From: Chitinophaga pinensis
GTDB taxonomy: Bacteria; Bacteroidota; Bacteroidia; Chitinophagales; UBA10324
Assembly: GCA_945892775.1 (NCBI GenBank)
Contig: CAMDDP010000026.1
Span: forward strand, 1 to 39,394
DNA length: 39,394 nucleotides
Reading direction: 5' to 3'
Of the stretch, positions 1 to 7,648 are shown piece by piece. The notes under the pieces were generated by a model. The model worked only from the letters and a program-made list of their open reading frames with translations, was not told the origin of the DNA and did no database searches. A program made the position numbers and the translations under genes. Every line of letters starts with the position of its first letter. Position 1 is the first letter of the stretch.

Positions 1-17
1 ATAAAAACAATAAAAAA

Positions 18-356
18 ATGATTCAATTTCTATTAATGACACCTGCAACTGGAACAAATTCTGATACATCAGGAGGATGGTTCAACATTGTTTTTTTAGT
101 TGGCATTTTTGCCGTAATGTATTTTTTTATGATTCGCCCACAAACTAAAAAAGCAAAAGACCAGAAGAACTTTATTGAAAGCATAGAGAAAGGCACTAAA
201 ATAGTAACTGTTTCAGGTATTCACGGGCGCATCACAAAAGTGAATGAGAACGGAACGCTTGAAGTAGAAATTGACAGTAATACAAAAATTGTTTTGGAGC
301 GAAGTGGCATTTCAATGGAAATGACAAAGGCTCGTTTGGAGAACAAAGCGATTTAA
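18..356 (+). CDS. yajC: Preprotein translocase subunit YajC
   Basis: YajC is the small inner-membrane accessory protein of the Sec translocon that associates with SecDF. This 112-residue product has the family's usual size and plan: a short N-terminal segment, one membrane helix at about residues 22-38, then the hallmark 'FMIRPQ' (37-42) followed directly by a lysine-rich cytoplasmic stretch and a small beta-rich domain with 'GTKIVTVSGIHGRI'. The start follows an A-rich leader with no Shine-Dalgarno site. coaE follows 6 bases after the stop, so the two are probably cotranscribed. The upstream part of the operon is outside the window. Confidence 0.95.
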   Translation: MIQFLLMTPATGTNSDTSGGWFNIVFLVGIFAVMYFFMIRPQTKKAKDQKNFIESIEKGTKIVTVSGIHGRITKVNENGTLEVEIDSNTKIVLERSGISMEMTKARLENKAI

Positions 357-362
357 AATTAT

Positions 363-953
363 ATGTTATCAGTTGGTATAACCGGCGGAATAGGTAGCGG
401 TAAATCAACCGTATGCCGTGTATTTGAATTACTAAATGTTCCAATATTTTATGCTGATGCTGAAGCTCGTCGATTACAAGATGAAGATGCCGAAATTAAG
501 TCCGCAATGATTTCCTTATTGGGAAATGATATTTATACACTAGCTGGCTTAAATAGAAAAGCAGTTGCCGAAAAAGTTTTTACTAATAAACTTTTATTGG
601 AACAATTAAATAAAATTATACATCCCGCTACTATCAATGCATTTATAAAGTGGAAAGAAATTCATGGCAAGAGTCCATATATATTAAAAGAAGCAGCTAT
701 ACTCTTTGAATCCGATTCGCACATTGATTTAGATAAAATCATAGCTGTTACTGCGCCTGAAGAATTGCGAATGGAAAGAATTATAAATAGAGATCATATT
801 TCTCGAGCGCAAGTAATATCTCGAATGAAAAATCAATTAAGTGATGAAGAAAGAAAAATTCGTTCAGATTTTGTAATTATCAATGATGAAAAAATTGCAA
901 TCATTCCGCAAGTGATGAAGGTGCATGAAAAGTTGATGCACCTAATAAATTGA
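363..953 (+). CDS. coaE: Dephospho-CoA kinase
   Basis: Catalyses the last step of coenzyme A synthesis, ATP-dependent phosphorylation of the ribose 3'-hydroxyl of dephospho-CoA, in the cytoplasm. The 196-residue protein opens with a Walker A loop 'GITGGIGSGKST' at residues 5-16. It also shows the family's 'YADAEAR' segment (substrate-binding Asp), the 'IIHPA' motif and an arginine-rich lid with 'R(x)n RMKNQLSDEERKIRSDFVIIN' near the C terminus. Length is normal. It lies 6 bases after yajC. In many Bacteroidota a YbbR/CdaR gene sits between yajC and coaE; here nothing does. The gene converges on maf with only 13 bases between stops. Confidence 0.95.
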   Translation: MLSVGITGGIGSGKSTVCRVFELLNVPIFYADAEARRLQDEDAEIKSAMISLLGNDIYTLAGLNRKAVAEKVFTNKLLLEQLNKIIHPATINAFIKWKEIHGKSPYILKEAAILFESDSHIDLDKIIAVTAPEELRMERIINRDHISRAQVISRMKNQLSDEERKIRSDFVIINDEKIAIIPQVMKVHEKLMHLIN

Positions 954-966
954 ATAGAGAGCTATG

Positions 967-1554
967 TTATTTGTTTTTTATTCCAATAATTCCAAATTGC
1001 TTTAAGGATTCAGCAACCTTTCTCATGGGCATTCCCATTACATTAAAGTAACATCCTTCAATGCGTTCAACAATCCGCACTCCTATCCAATCTTGAATCC
1101 CATAGCCTCCAGCCTTATCAAAAGGATTATGATTTTTTATGTAGTAATCCAATTCATCATATTGCAACGAACGAAAAAAAACTTTCGATAAATCAATAAA
1201 TGATATTTCATTTTTAGCTGATCGAATACAAACTCCAGTTACGACCTCATGCATTTTATTACTTAATTTTTTAAGCATAAAAAGAGCCTCATCTTCATTC
1301 TTAGGCTTACCAAAAGCTATATTATCAAGAAACACCATAGTATCCGCTGCAATCACAACCGTATCATCATCTAATTGAAATTGTTCAAACACAGCTAGTG
1401 CTTTTTTTTTGGCCAGAAATTCTGGCGCATCAGTTATATTCCATTCATGAGAAACTGATTCATCTACATCAGGTACTTTTATATCAAAATTAAAACCAGC
1501 CAATTCTAATAACTCCTTTCGACGAGGTGAAGCTGAGGCAAGTAATAATTTCAT
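967..1554 (-). CDS. maf: Maf-like nucleoside triphosphate pyrophosphatase
   Basis: Maf/YceF-family proteins hydrolyse non-canonical or modified nucleoside triphosphates to monophosphate and pyrophosphate (house-cleaning), and have historically been linked to septum formation. The 195-residue product begins 'MKLLLASASPRRKELL', which contains the diagnostic S-x-SPRR motif (residues 7-12), followed by 'AADTMV' with the catalytic Asp and by 'AGGYGIQD' later on. Length is normal. It is 7 bases downstream of the UbiA-family gene and probably cotranscribed with it, an arrangement I recall as common in Bacteroidota. Which of the dTTP/UTP or m7GTP subfamilies it belongs to cannot be settled by eye. 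Confidence 0.93.
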   Translation of the reverse strand: MKLLLASASPRRKELLELAGFNFDIKVPDVDESVSHEWNITDAPEFLAKKKALAVFEQFQLDDDTVVIAADTMVFLDNIAFGKPKNEDEALFMLKKLSNKMHEVVTGVCIRSAKNEISFIDLSKVFFRSLQYDELDYYIKNHNPFDKAGGYGIQDWIGVRIVERIEGCYFNVMGMPMRKVAESLKQFGIIGIKNK

Positions 1555-1561
1555 ACAATTC

Positions 1562-2506
1562 TCATATCATTAGAAAATAGAAGTAAGCCATTGTCAATAT
1601 CCCCATAAGCATAACCACCTTTACCAATGTACTTATTCTGTTAAAATCTTTTTGAATATCCGCTCTATACAACATCCACATCATTACAAATAATGGGAAT
1701 TGTACCGTTTGCATTAAATAAATAACAGTAACATAATCACCTGCCTTCAAAGGAGTTGCCTGTATAAAACAAATTATTGAGAGTACAATTATGCCAATCA
1801 AGTACACAATCGTTTTTGAATTTGGAATTCCCCAAACAATCGGTAAAGTTCTACATCCATAAGTCATATCGCCTTGAATATCTTCCATATCCTTAACGAT
1901 TTCACGAATGAGAGAAATTAGAAATGAAAAAATGAAATAGAAAAATGCCCGAATGAAAATTGAATAGGCTGCCAAAAAACTAGCCTCGTCAGCAGGATGA
2001 AACAATGGCTGTTCATAAAATACAACCACCAGTACAACCATTCCTGTAAGCAATGAAACAATTAGATTTCCAATTAATGGTTGCTTTTTATACCCTGTAG
2101 AATAAAACCATAATAAAGCTGCAATGATTGGATTGATCAAAGAAAGCTTAATATTTCCTACTTTATAAGAAAGGAATATTCCAATTAATACAGCAGCTAT
2201 ATTAAAAATATGATGAATTAAAATAGCAGATCTTCGGTTAAAAGACTTCCCTATAAAAAGTTTGCGTGGCTTGTTAATTGAGTCAATCTTAATATCAAAA
2301 TAATCGTTAATAATGTATCCACCTGCTGCTAATAAAACCGTGGAGCACACCAAAAGAAAAAAATCAAAATCGTTGAGTGAAGAAATTAGATCGAGACTAA
2401 TTAAAATTGGAACAACAATAAGATAATGAAAAAAATATTGAGTGAGAATAATAAAAAGTAAATTCGGATACCTTATCAATCGTAAAAATGTGTAAATACT
2501 TTTCAT
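1562..2506 (-). CDS. UbiA-family prenyltransferase (GGGP prenyltransferase-like)
   Basis: An integral-membrane aromatic/polyol prenyltransferase of the UbiA superfamily, 314 residues with about eight or nine hydrophobic segments. Both Mg-diphosphate binding motifs are visible: 'NDYFDIKIDSINKP' at residues 67-80 (NDxxDxxxDxxNKP) and 'DMEDIQGD' at 206-213 (DxxDxxGD). In Bacteroidota, the UbiA member next to maf is usually annotated as geranylgeranylglycerol-phosphate geranylgeranyltransferase. MenA (menaquinone) or another quinone or lipid substrate cannot be excluded, because substrate is hard to call from sequence. It is the first gene of a two-gene unit with maf; a near-consensus promoter lies just upstream. 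Confidence 0.85.
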   Translation of the reverse strand: MKSIYTFLRLIRYPNLLFIILTQYFFHYLIVVPILISLDLISSLNDFDFFLLVCSTVLLAAGGYIINDYFDIKIDSINKPRKLFIGKSFNRRSAILIHHIFNIAAVLIGIFLSYKVGNIKLSLINPIIAALLWFYSTGYKKQPLIGNLIVSLLTGMVVLVVVFYEQPLFHPADEASFLAAYSIFIRAFFYFIFSFLISLIREIVKDMEDIQGDMTYGCRTLPIVWGIPNSKTIVYLIGIIVLSIICFIQATPLKAGDYVTVIYLMQTVQFPLFVMMWMLYRADIQKDFNRISTLVKVVMLMGILTMAYFYFLMI

Positions 2507-2517
2507 ATATATTGGGG

Positions 2518-2548
2518 CAAAATAAAACGGTTCGTTACATAATGCAAC
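2518..2548 (-). promoter_or_regulatory. Putative Bacteroidota promoter of the UbiA-maf unit
   Basis: Read on the minus strand, a -7 box TTATTTTG (consensus TAnnTTTG, one mismatch) at 2518-2525 is preceded 19 bases upstream by TTG at 2545-2547. It lies 11 bases before the UbiA-family start at 2506. The spacing fits the known TTTG/TAnnTTTG architecture, but the -7 box is imperfect. Confidence 0.4.
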
Positions 2549-2609
2549 CGAACAAGCTATTTCTTATTAAAAAATTCATAAAAAAATAATTACCTAACTT
2601 CATCAGATA

Positions 2610-3269
2610 TTAAAACATATGCATTGCAACTAAAAAGAAAAACATAATTAAAAATACAGCAGGGGCAATAGGATTTCTCAATTTAGCTTTCGCATTATTA
2701 AAATACAAAAGCATTAAAAATGAAAACAAAAACCAACAGGCATAATTTTGTAAAGGAACCGGATTATAAATAGCTAGTGGATCTTTTTTAGTTAGCCAGA
2801 ACCACAAATCATTTTTTTTGGCAATAGGCTCTAAAACAATGTCATACAACACAAGCATAAATGCCCCAATCAATGATTTTTGAACCTTTGTATAATTAAG
2901 GTTTTTTAATAAAACACCAATGCAGTATAACAATAGCATCCAATGAATGCCGATAACAATAGGTGTATTCCACAATTCAGGGCCTAAACCTCCCTTGTAT
3001 TCAAATGGACCAAAAAAATATCCCGTATTAACCCCAAACACTTGTATTAAAAACCCAACTAAGAAAGAAAGGAAAATGAATAAAATTGCATTGATGTTCC
3101 AATGCACTTGGTAATAAAACAAAAAAGCTGCACATAAAATAAGGTTTATTGGAAATGCCGGATAAGTAATATCCATGACCATATCAGACTTTAACAACCA
3201 TATTCCTACAAGGTGTATACCTGATAAATAAAGTATTCCTTTTAATAAATTTTCTTTCAATCTGTCCAT
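2610..3269 (-). CDS. CruF-like carotenoid biosynthesis membrane protein (DUF422)
   Basis: A 219-residue polytopic membrane protein of the CruF/DUF422 family, whose characterised members hydrate the 1',2' double bond of carotenoid ends. Seen in the sequence: about seven hydrophobic segments and the family signature 'FGVNTGYFFGPFEY' (residues about 77-90), followed by 'GIHW' and 'LYDIVLEPIAKK' in later helices. Most Bacteroidota homologues sit in a carotenoid cluster with crtB and crtI; no other carotenoid gene is visible here, so the pathway role is inferred. It has its own upstream region (about 250 bases free of genes) and is separated from the UbiA gene by 103 bases. Confidence 0.8.
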   Translation of the reverse strand: MDRLKENLLKGILYLSGIHLVGIWLLKSDMVMDITYPAFPINLILCAAFLFYYQVHWNINAILFIFLSFLVGFLIQVFGVNTGYFFGPFEYKGGLGPELWNTPIVIGIHWMLLLYCIGVLLKNLNYTKVQKSLIGAFMLVLYDIVLEPIAKKNDLWFWLTKKDPLAIYNPVPLQNYACWFLFSFLMLLYFNNAKAKLRNPIAPAVFLIMFFFLVAMHMF

Positions 3270-3306
3270 TTCAAATTATGATAATTAAATCTTAAAATAC
3301 CTACGA

Positions 3307-3337
3307 CAAAGTAAATAAACATCCTTAATTACTACAA
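3307..3337 (-). promoter_or_regulatory. Putative promoter of the CruF-like gene
   Basis: On the minus strand, TTACTTTG at 3307-3314 (one mismatch to TAnnTTTG) lies 20 bases downstream of TTG at 3335-3337. The distance to the start codon at 3269 is about 38 bases. The rest of the 3270-3519 gap is AT-rich and shows no other feature I can support. Confidence 0.35.
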
Positions 3338-3519
3338 CCAAAATAATATTTTTATAAATCAATACAATTCTATCAATAGAAATAGCTTCGTTCCGCTATT
3401 CAATACATTCATAAATATCAGATGTAAATTATGGGAAGTAAATAATGAAAAACTTTTATTCAATGAAGATATTTACAATTACTATACATCAGAAAACAAC
3501 ACAACATAAAACCGACTAA

Positions 3520-5133
3520 TTAGTATTTTTTATTAGATACATTAATAGCATCAACAGTTTTCTTTACATCAGCATTATCAGGATCAAGAATTAAATATTC
3601 TTTATAAAAAACAAGTGCCTCATTATATTTTTCTTTTAAGGTATTAAAGTCACCCAGATAACGATAGGCTTCTTTTAATTCCTTTGGATATTTAATAGTA
3701 GTAAGTGAATCAATGGTTGCTTTTTCAATTGTAGATAAATAATAAGGAACAGCAAATCCTTGGGTAGTTGAATCCATTTTATCGAAAATCAAATTGCTAC
3801 GCGCACGCCACAAATACCCTACAGGCCATGACGGACTAAGTTCAGTAACACGCCTAAAAGCTGTATCCGCTAATGCAAATGCAGAATCAAAATAACAAGA
3901 CCGACCTAATGAGAACCAATCCTGAACTATTGGTTTTACTGATTTTTTAATTTTTAATTCATAGAAATAAACTGCCTTGCCATATAATTTTTTATCATAA
4001 TATTTTTTAGCCACCTCACCAAGCAATTCCACCTTTGAGCTGTCAATTTCTACTGCTTTTATAATTCTCAATGCAGCTAAGGAATCCTTGCCAATTTTTA
4101 ATAAATACTTACCGTAGTACTCATGGTCTGAAGAAATTATCTTTTTGTTATCATAATTTTTAAAGAAATATTCTATTGAAATCAACCCATTTTCATAATC
4201 CCCTGTTTCGTATTCACAATATGCAGCCAAACGAAGCAACTTTAAATTATTTGGGTTTCTAGGTTTTAATTCATTTAAAATTTTTAAGCAGTTGACATAA
4301 TCTTTTGTTAAATACAAAAACTCAGCATACCGAATTTGAGTAGCATCATTTTTATCAGCAAGTTCCAAATACTTTTCGAACATTTCCTTAGCCTTATTAA
4401 ACTGCCCAGTATTAAAGTATAATTCTGCAAAGTCCCTGTATGCTGGTGCAAAGTTTGGGTCAATGCTAAGTGCTTTTTCAAAAGAAGCTTTTGATTGTCC
4501 GAAATTGCGCGCATGGTTCCATATTAGTCCAACCCGCGCATAGGGTCGGGCATTTACTATATTCAGCTCACCACTACGCTCGTAATTGGTAACAGCTTCG
4601 CCACCATTATATAAAAGATTATAGGCATCACCCATTAATGAATAAATATGAAAGTCTTTGAATGAAATAGATTCCGCAAGTTTTAATATCCTAATGGCTT
4701 CTTCAGCATTTGGATTGTTGCTATTAATATAAGCATCAGCTAAGTAGATGGCAATATTAATATCCTTGTTTACATTGACTAAACTCTTTGCTTCATCAAA
4801 ATATTTTTGAGCATCGGCTATTTTGTTTTCATTTAAATAAGTTTTACCTAAACCAACAAAGCAGGCAGTTCCTTTTGGGTTTACAACCGTTCCTTGTGTA
4901 TATGCAATGCGTGCTGAATCATTTTTTTCAAGGAAGCAATAATTATTTCCAAGATAGTACCATCCCATTGCATCTGAAGGATTTGATTTGGTGTACCCGT
5001 TAAGAATTCTTCTTGCTGATTCATAGTTTTCATTATCAATTGCCCTTAATGCCCCCTCAATTGTTTGCGCTTTCACAAACAGTGAGAATGAAATAATTAA
5101 TAGCGCAACAAAGAAAAATATTTTTGTTTTCAT
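3520..5133 (-). CDS. Secreted/periplasmic tetratricopeptide repeat protein
   Basis: A 537-residue protein with an N-terminal signal peptide (about residues 1-22, ending 'FVKAQ') and TPR-like helical pairs through most of its length. Recognisable units include 'AMGWYYLGNNYCFLEKNDSARIAY', 'APAYRDFAELYFNTGQFNKAKEMFEKYLEL' and the last repeat 'YNEALVFYKEYLILDPDNADV'. No enzymatic domain is visible; TPR proteins usually act as scaffolds for protein-protein contact. It is the last gene of the exbB-exbD-exbD-tonB operon, 13 bases after the PstS-like gene, so a role in the periplasm alongside the TonB machinery is a reasonable inference but is not shown by the sequence. Confidence 0.88.
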   Translation of the reverse strand: MKTKIFFFVALLIISFSLFVKAQTIEGALRAIDNENYESARRILNGYTKSNPSDAMGWYYLGNNYCFLEKNDSARIAYTQGTVVNPKGTACFVGLGKTYLNENKIADAQKYFDEAKSLVNVNKDINIAIYLADAYINSNNPNAEEAIRILKLAESISFKDFHIYSLMGDAYNLLYNGGEAVTNYERSGELNIVNARPYARVGLIWNHARNFGQSKASFEKALSIDPNFAPAYRDFAELYFNTGQFNKAKEMFEKYLELADKNDATQIRYAEFLYLTKDYVNCLKILNELKPRNPNNLKLLRLAAYCEYETGDYENGLISIEYFFKNYDNKKIISSDHEYYGKYLLKIGKDSLAALRIIKAVEIDSSKVELLGEVAKKYYDKKLYGKAVYFYELKIKKSVKPIVQDWFSLGRSCYFDSAFALADTAFRRVTELSPSWPVGYLWRARSNLIFDKMDSTTQGFAVPYYLSTIEKATIDSLTTIKYPKELKEAYRYLGDFNTLKEKYNEALVFYKEYLILDPDNADVKKTVDAINVSNKKY

Positions 5134-5146
5134 TTTTTATTCCTGT

Positions 5147-6040
5147 TTAAAAATCTTTTTTTACTTCTATCATTCGTAACGAAAGTCTAGCTGGAATCAA
5201 ACCTGCGCGCTTGATGATTGTTTGTCCAATGTCTGTAGTCATGAATTTTGCAAAACCCGTGCCTAAACCAGGCCATGATTCACCGCACACAATATATACT
5301 TCCCGTCGAAATGGATAATAACCAGACCGAATATTTGTTTCCGTTGGTAAATATTTATTTCCATTAGAATTTCTTATTGATACAATTTTTACTTTTTCAG
5401 TAAGAGAATCGGTATTATAAAGCATATTACTTAATCCGATTACCCCAATGGCAGATTTGTGCGTTAAAATATATTTAATCAGTTCAGTTAAATTGTTTGT
5501 TGCAAAGAAATTAGAAGGTAATTTATTGAGATTATATAAATTTTTAAAAAACTGAATTTCTCCAGAACCATTAGAATTAAATACTACAGAGATTTCTTTG
5601 GTTGAGTTTCCTTCAATAACCTCTCTGATTTCGTTACTTGTAAAAACCGAATCTGGATTTTCTTTATTAATAATTAACAACACAGCATCAAAAGCAATAA
5701 AGAAATGCAATGGATTCAAATCATTTTGTTTACCAAACTTAATTTCATCATTACTTAATTTTCGAGTAGTAATTATTGCTCTATTTTTTTTATCTAAAAA
5801 ATCCTGTATCCCTTTTGATTCAGATAGCATGACCAACTCAATTTTTGCATTTGGTGTTTCTTTTTCAAAAATTGTCACCTCATCATTTAACAATGGAAGG
5901 AAAGATGCATCAACAGAGATAGAAATTTTCCCACTGTTAGGGGTATCACTAATTTGTGCGTCTATGGTATCTTTTTTATTCCCTATACAAGAAAACAAAA
6001 TGAGCGCGGGTAAAAAAAATAAACCATAAGGTTTCATCAT
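5147..6040 (-). CDS. PstS-like substrate-binding lipoprotein
   Basis: A 297-residue periplasmic-binding-protein-like product resembling phosphate-binding PstS ('substrate-binding domain-containing protein'). A lipoprotein signal is visible: hydrophobic core then 'LFSC' with the modified Cys at about residue 18. The mature part contains 'ISVDASFLPLLNDEVTIFEKETPNAKIEL', 'NSNGSGEIQFFKNLY' (a position that in PstS binds the anion) and 'SAIGVIGLSNM', all typical of the family. No pstC, pstA, pstB or phoU gene is nearby, so it is unlikely to be part of a classical phosphate ABC importer. Its start overlaps the stop of the preceding small gene (TAATG), implying translational coupling. It sits between tonB and a TPR gene; an accessory role to TonB-dependent uptake is inferred. 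Confidence 0.85.
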   Translation of the reverse strand: MMKPYGLFFLPALILFSCIGNKKDTIDAQISDTPNSGKISISVDASFLPLLNDEVTIFEKETPNAKIELVMLSESKGIQDFLDKKNRAIITTRKLSNDEIKFGKQNDLNPLHFFIAFDAVLLIINKENPDSVFTSNEIREVIEGNSTKEISVVFNSNGSGEIQFFKNLYNLNKLPSNFFATNNLTELIKYILTHKSAIGVIGLSNMLYNTDSLTEKVKIVSIRNSNGNKYLPTETNIRSGYYPFRREVYIVCGESWPGLGTGFAKFMTTDIGQTIIKRAGLIPARLSLRMIEVKKDF

Positions 6041-6228
6041 TAATATTTTTGATAAAAAACCTTATAAGATCGGTACACGGCGTACAATAATAAAACACAT
6101 CCAAATGCTCTATATTGTTGTGAGGTAAATTGATCCATGTGAACTGGAGGAAATAATATTAAGAACAAAGATACCACTACGAAAGTTAGAATCATTATTG
6201 TCTGAGCCAATATTAATACCTTATTCAA
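6040..6228 (-). CDS. Small two-helix membrane protein, function unknown
   Basis: A 62-residue protein with two hydrophobic segments (about residues 5-27 and 40-54) joined by a polar linker, and a basic, aromatic C terminus 'YRSYKVFYQKY'. I do not recognise a family. Reality as a gene is supported by its position: it starts 10 bases after the tonB stop, its stop overlaps the start of the PstS-like gene, it is on the operon strand, and its composition is clearly that of a membrane protein rather than random sequence. It could be a small accessory subunit of the TonB complex or simply an inner-membrane protein coexpressed with it. Confidence 0.7.
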   Translation of the reverse strand: MNKVLILAQTIMILTFVVVSLFLILFPPVHMDQFTSQQYRAFGCVLLLYAVYRSYKVFYQKY

Positions 6229-6238
6229 ACAGAATATA

Positions 6239-7036
6239 TTATTCGCTTCCGAGTTTGAATGTTACTGGAAGGTTAAAGTAAACAGGTACTGCATTGCCAT
6301 TTTGTTTTCCTGGTGACCATTTGGGCATCAAATTAACTACGCGTCTGGCTTCATCAGTGCACCCCCCTGCAATATCACGCAGCACTTTTATATCGGTAAT
6401 TTCACCATCAGGATTCACCACAAATTGCAACACTACTTTTCCCTCAATATTGTTTTCGCGAGCTGCATTCGGATACTTAATATTTTTATTAATGAAAGCA
6501 GACATTGCCTTTTCGCCACCCGGAAACTGTGGCATTTGTTCTACATACATAAAAGGCTGTAGTTTTTGTTCAACAACTGCTGGACCAGCGTCATTAAAAT
6601 TTACATTTGCATTTGGGTCAATTTCGGTTGTTGGTCCAGGGTCAGCTTTTTGTAACTCCTCAACAGGTGGTGGAACATCTTCTTGCTTCACTTCTTCATC
6701 TGGTTTGATAACCGGAGGGGTGAATTTTATTGTTTTAGGTGGCGGTGGCGGGATATTAGGTGGTGGTGGTGGTGGCGTATTTTTATCAATTGGTGGTGGT
6801 TCAGATAATTCAGTGTATGAGATTTTCTTAGTTCCAATTTCAACATCATATGATTTAAATAAAGATAAAACATAAGGAGTGGTAAAACCAAGTATATAAA
6901 TTCCAAGACCAATTAATAAAGCCAACATTAAAACATGATCATAATTTTTTCGAAGTTCATACGCACCATATGATTTATTTCTCCCTTCAAAAACTATGTC
7001 ATCAAAACTTGCGGTTAAAAATTCTTTTGCTTCCAT
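6239..7036 (-). CDS. tonB: TonB energy transducer
   Basis: TonB transmits energy from the ExbB/ExbD proton channel to outer-membrane TonB-dependent receptors. The 265-residue protein has a cytoplasmic N terminus containing 'GRNKSYGAYELRKNYD', common in Bacteroidota TonB proteins, one transmembrane helix at about 35-53, and a proline-rich periplasmic spacer at about 79-126 with poly-Pro runs. It ends in a complete TonB C-terminal domain at about 165-263 ('FPGGEKAMSAFINKNIKYPNAAR...GKVVLQFVVNPDGEITDIKVLRD...VYFNLPVTFKL'). It follows two exbD genes and exbB in the expected order. The proline-rich part produces a long glycine-rich open frame on the other strand, which is a shadow. Confidence 0.95.
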   Translation of the reverse strand: MEAKEFLTASFDDIVFEGRNKSYGAYELRKNYDHVLMLALLIGLGIYILGFTTPYVLSLFKSYDVEIGTKKISYTELSEPPPIDKNTPPPPPPNIPPPPPKTIKFTPPVIKPDEEVKQEDVPPPVEELQKADPGPTTEIDPNANVNFNDAGPAVVEQKLQPFMYVEQMPQFPGGEKAMSAFINKNIKYPNAARENNIEGKVVLQFVVNPDGEITDIKVLRDIAGGCTDEARRVVNLMPKWSPGKQNGNAVPVYFNLPVTFKLGSE

Positions 7037-7084
7037 GTTTTAAAAATTTAAATAGAGAGTAACACGCTTCTTCATTTCCATAAA

Positions 7085-7636
7085 TTATTTCGGCAACATT
7101 TCCAATTCTTCTACTGAAGGGTCAAGAATTGCATAAGATTTAACCCCTGTTATTTTCATTTCATCAAGCATATTCACCAGGTTTTCATACTTGGAGCCAT
7201 CAGTAGGCTTAATTCCTATGTAAACACCGTTGTAATTTCCGTTTGCCTGCCAGTCGTTCGCCTTTTGCAATGCAAGGACTTCAGCATTCTTATCATTAAT
7301 TACTTTTCGAACTTTATTAAAATAAGTAACTTCGACTGTTGGTTGAGTTTGTCCGTAATAATAAAATATCCTGTCGTTCGACCCTAAAAGAATGGTCATT
7401 GCTTCAGACTCACGAATCTTAGACATTTGAGTGGAGTCTTTTACTTCTTTATCAGGCATGACCACCTGCATAGCCTTTGGCTTCGACATGGTAGTAGTAA
7501 GAATAAAAAATGTAACCAACAAAAACCCAAGGTCAACCATTGGAGTCATGTCAATTCTGGTTGACATTTTTTTTGCACGAACCCCCCCCCTCTTTTTTCC
7601 TTTATGCCCGTCGTCGCCACTTTGTAATTCAGCCAT
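7085..7636 (-). CDS. exbD: Biopolymer transport protein ExbD (second copy)
   Basis: ExbD anchors in the inner membrane beside ExbB, carries the proton-relay Asp and contacts TonB in the periplasm. This 183-residue copy has a long basic, glycine-rich cytoplasmic N terminus, the conserved 'MTPMVDLGFLLVTFFILTT' helix (Asp at residue 35) and a periplasmic domain ending 'KSYAILDPSVEELEMLPK'. It differs from the first copy in its longer N terminus and in the inserted 'GNYNGVYIGIKPTDGSKYENLVNMLDEM' segment. Codons 16-19 (Arg-Gly-Gly-Val) contain a run of nine G on the coding strand, with an A8 run just after it. It starts 12 bases after the first exbD. Two exbD genes next to one exbB is a familiar Bacteroidota layout. 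Confidence 0.93.
   Translation of the reverse strand: MAELQSGDDGHKGKKRGGVRAKKMSTRIDMTPMVDLGFLLVTFFILTTTMSKPKAMQVVMPDKEVKDSTQMSKIRESEAMTILLGSNDRIFYYYGQTQPTVEVTYFNKVRKVINDKNAEVLALQKANDWQANGNYNGVYIGIKPTDGSKYENLVNMLDEMKITGVKSYAILDPSVEELEMLPK
7582..7590 (-). repeat. G9 homopolymer inside exbD
   Basis: On the plus strand this is C9, on the coding strand G9, spanning codons 16-19 of the second exbD. A gain or loss of one base would truncate ExbD before its membrane helix. A T8/A8 run lies a few bases away at codons 21-24. It is a possible slippage site, or a place to suspect a sequencing error. The frame is open as given. Confidence 0.8.
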
Positions 7637-7648
7637 TGTTGTGTCGTT

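Noticed and set aside
5147-6040. Classical phosphate ABC importer
   Set aside because: No pstC, pstA, pstB or phoU genes are adjacent. Only the binding protein is present, inside a TonB operon.
6294-6875. Glycine-rich open frame of 193 codons on the plus strand
   Set aside because: It is antisense to the proline-rich TonB spacer, and poly-Pro codons read as poly-Gly on the other strand. There is no promoter or family match.
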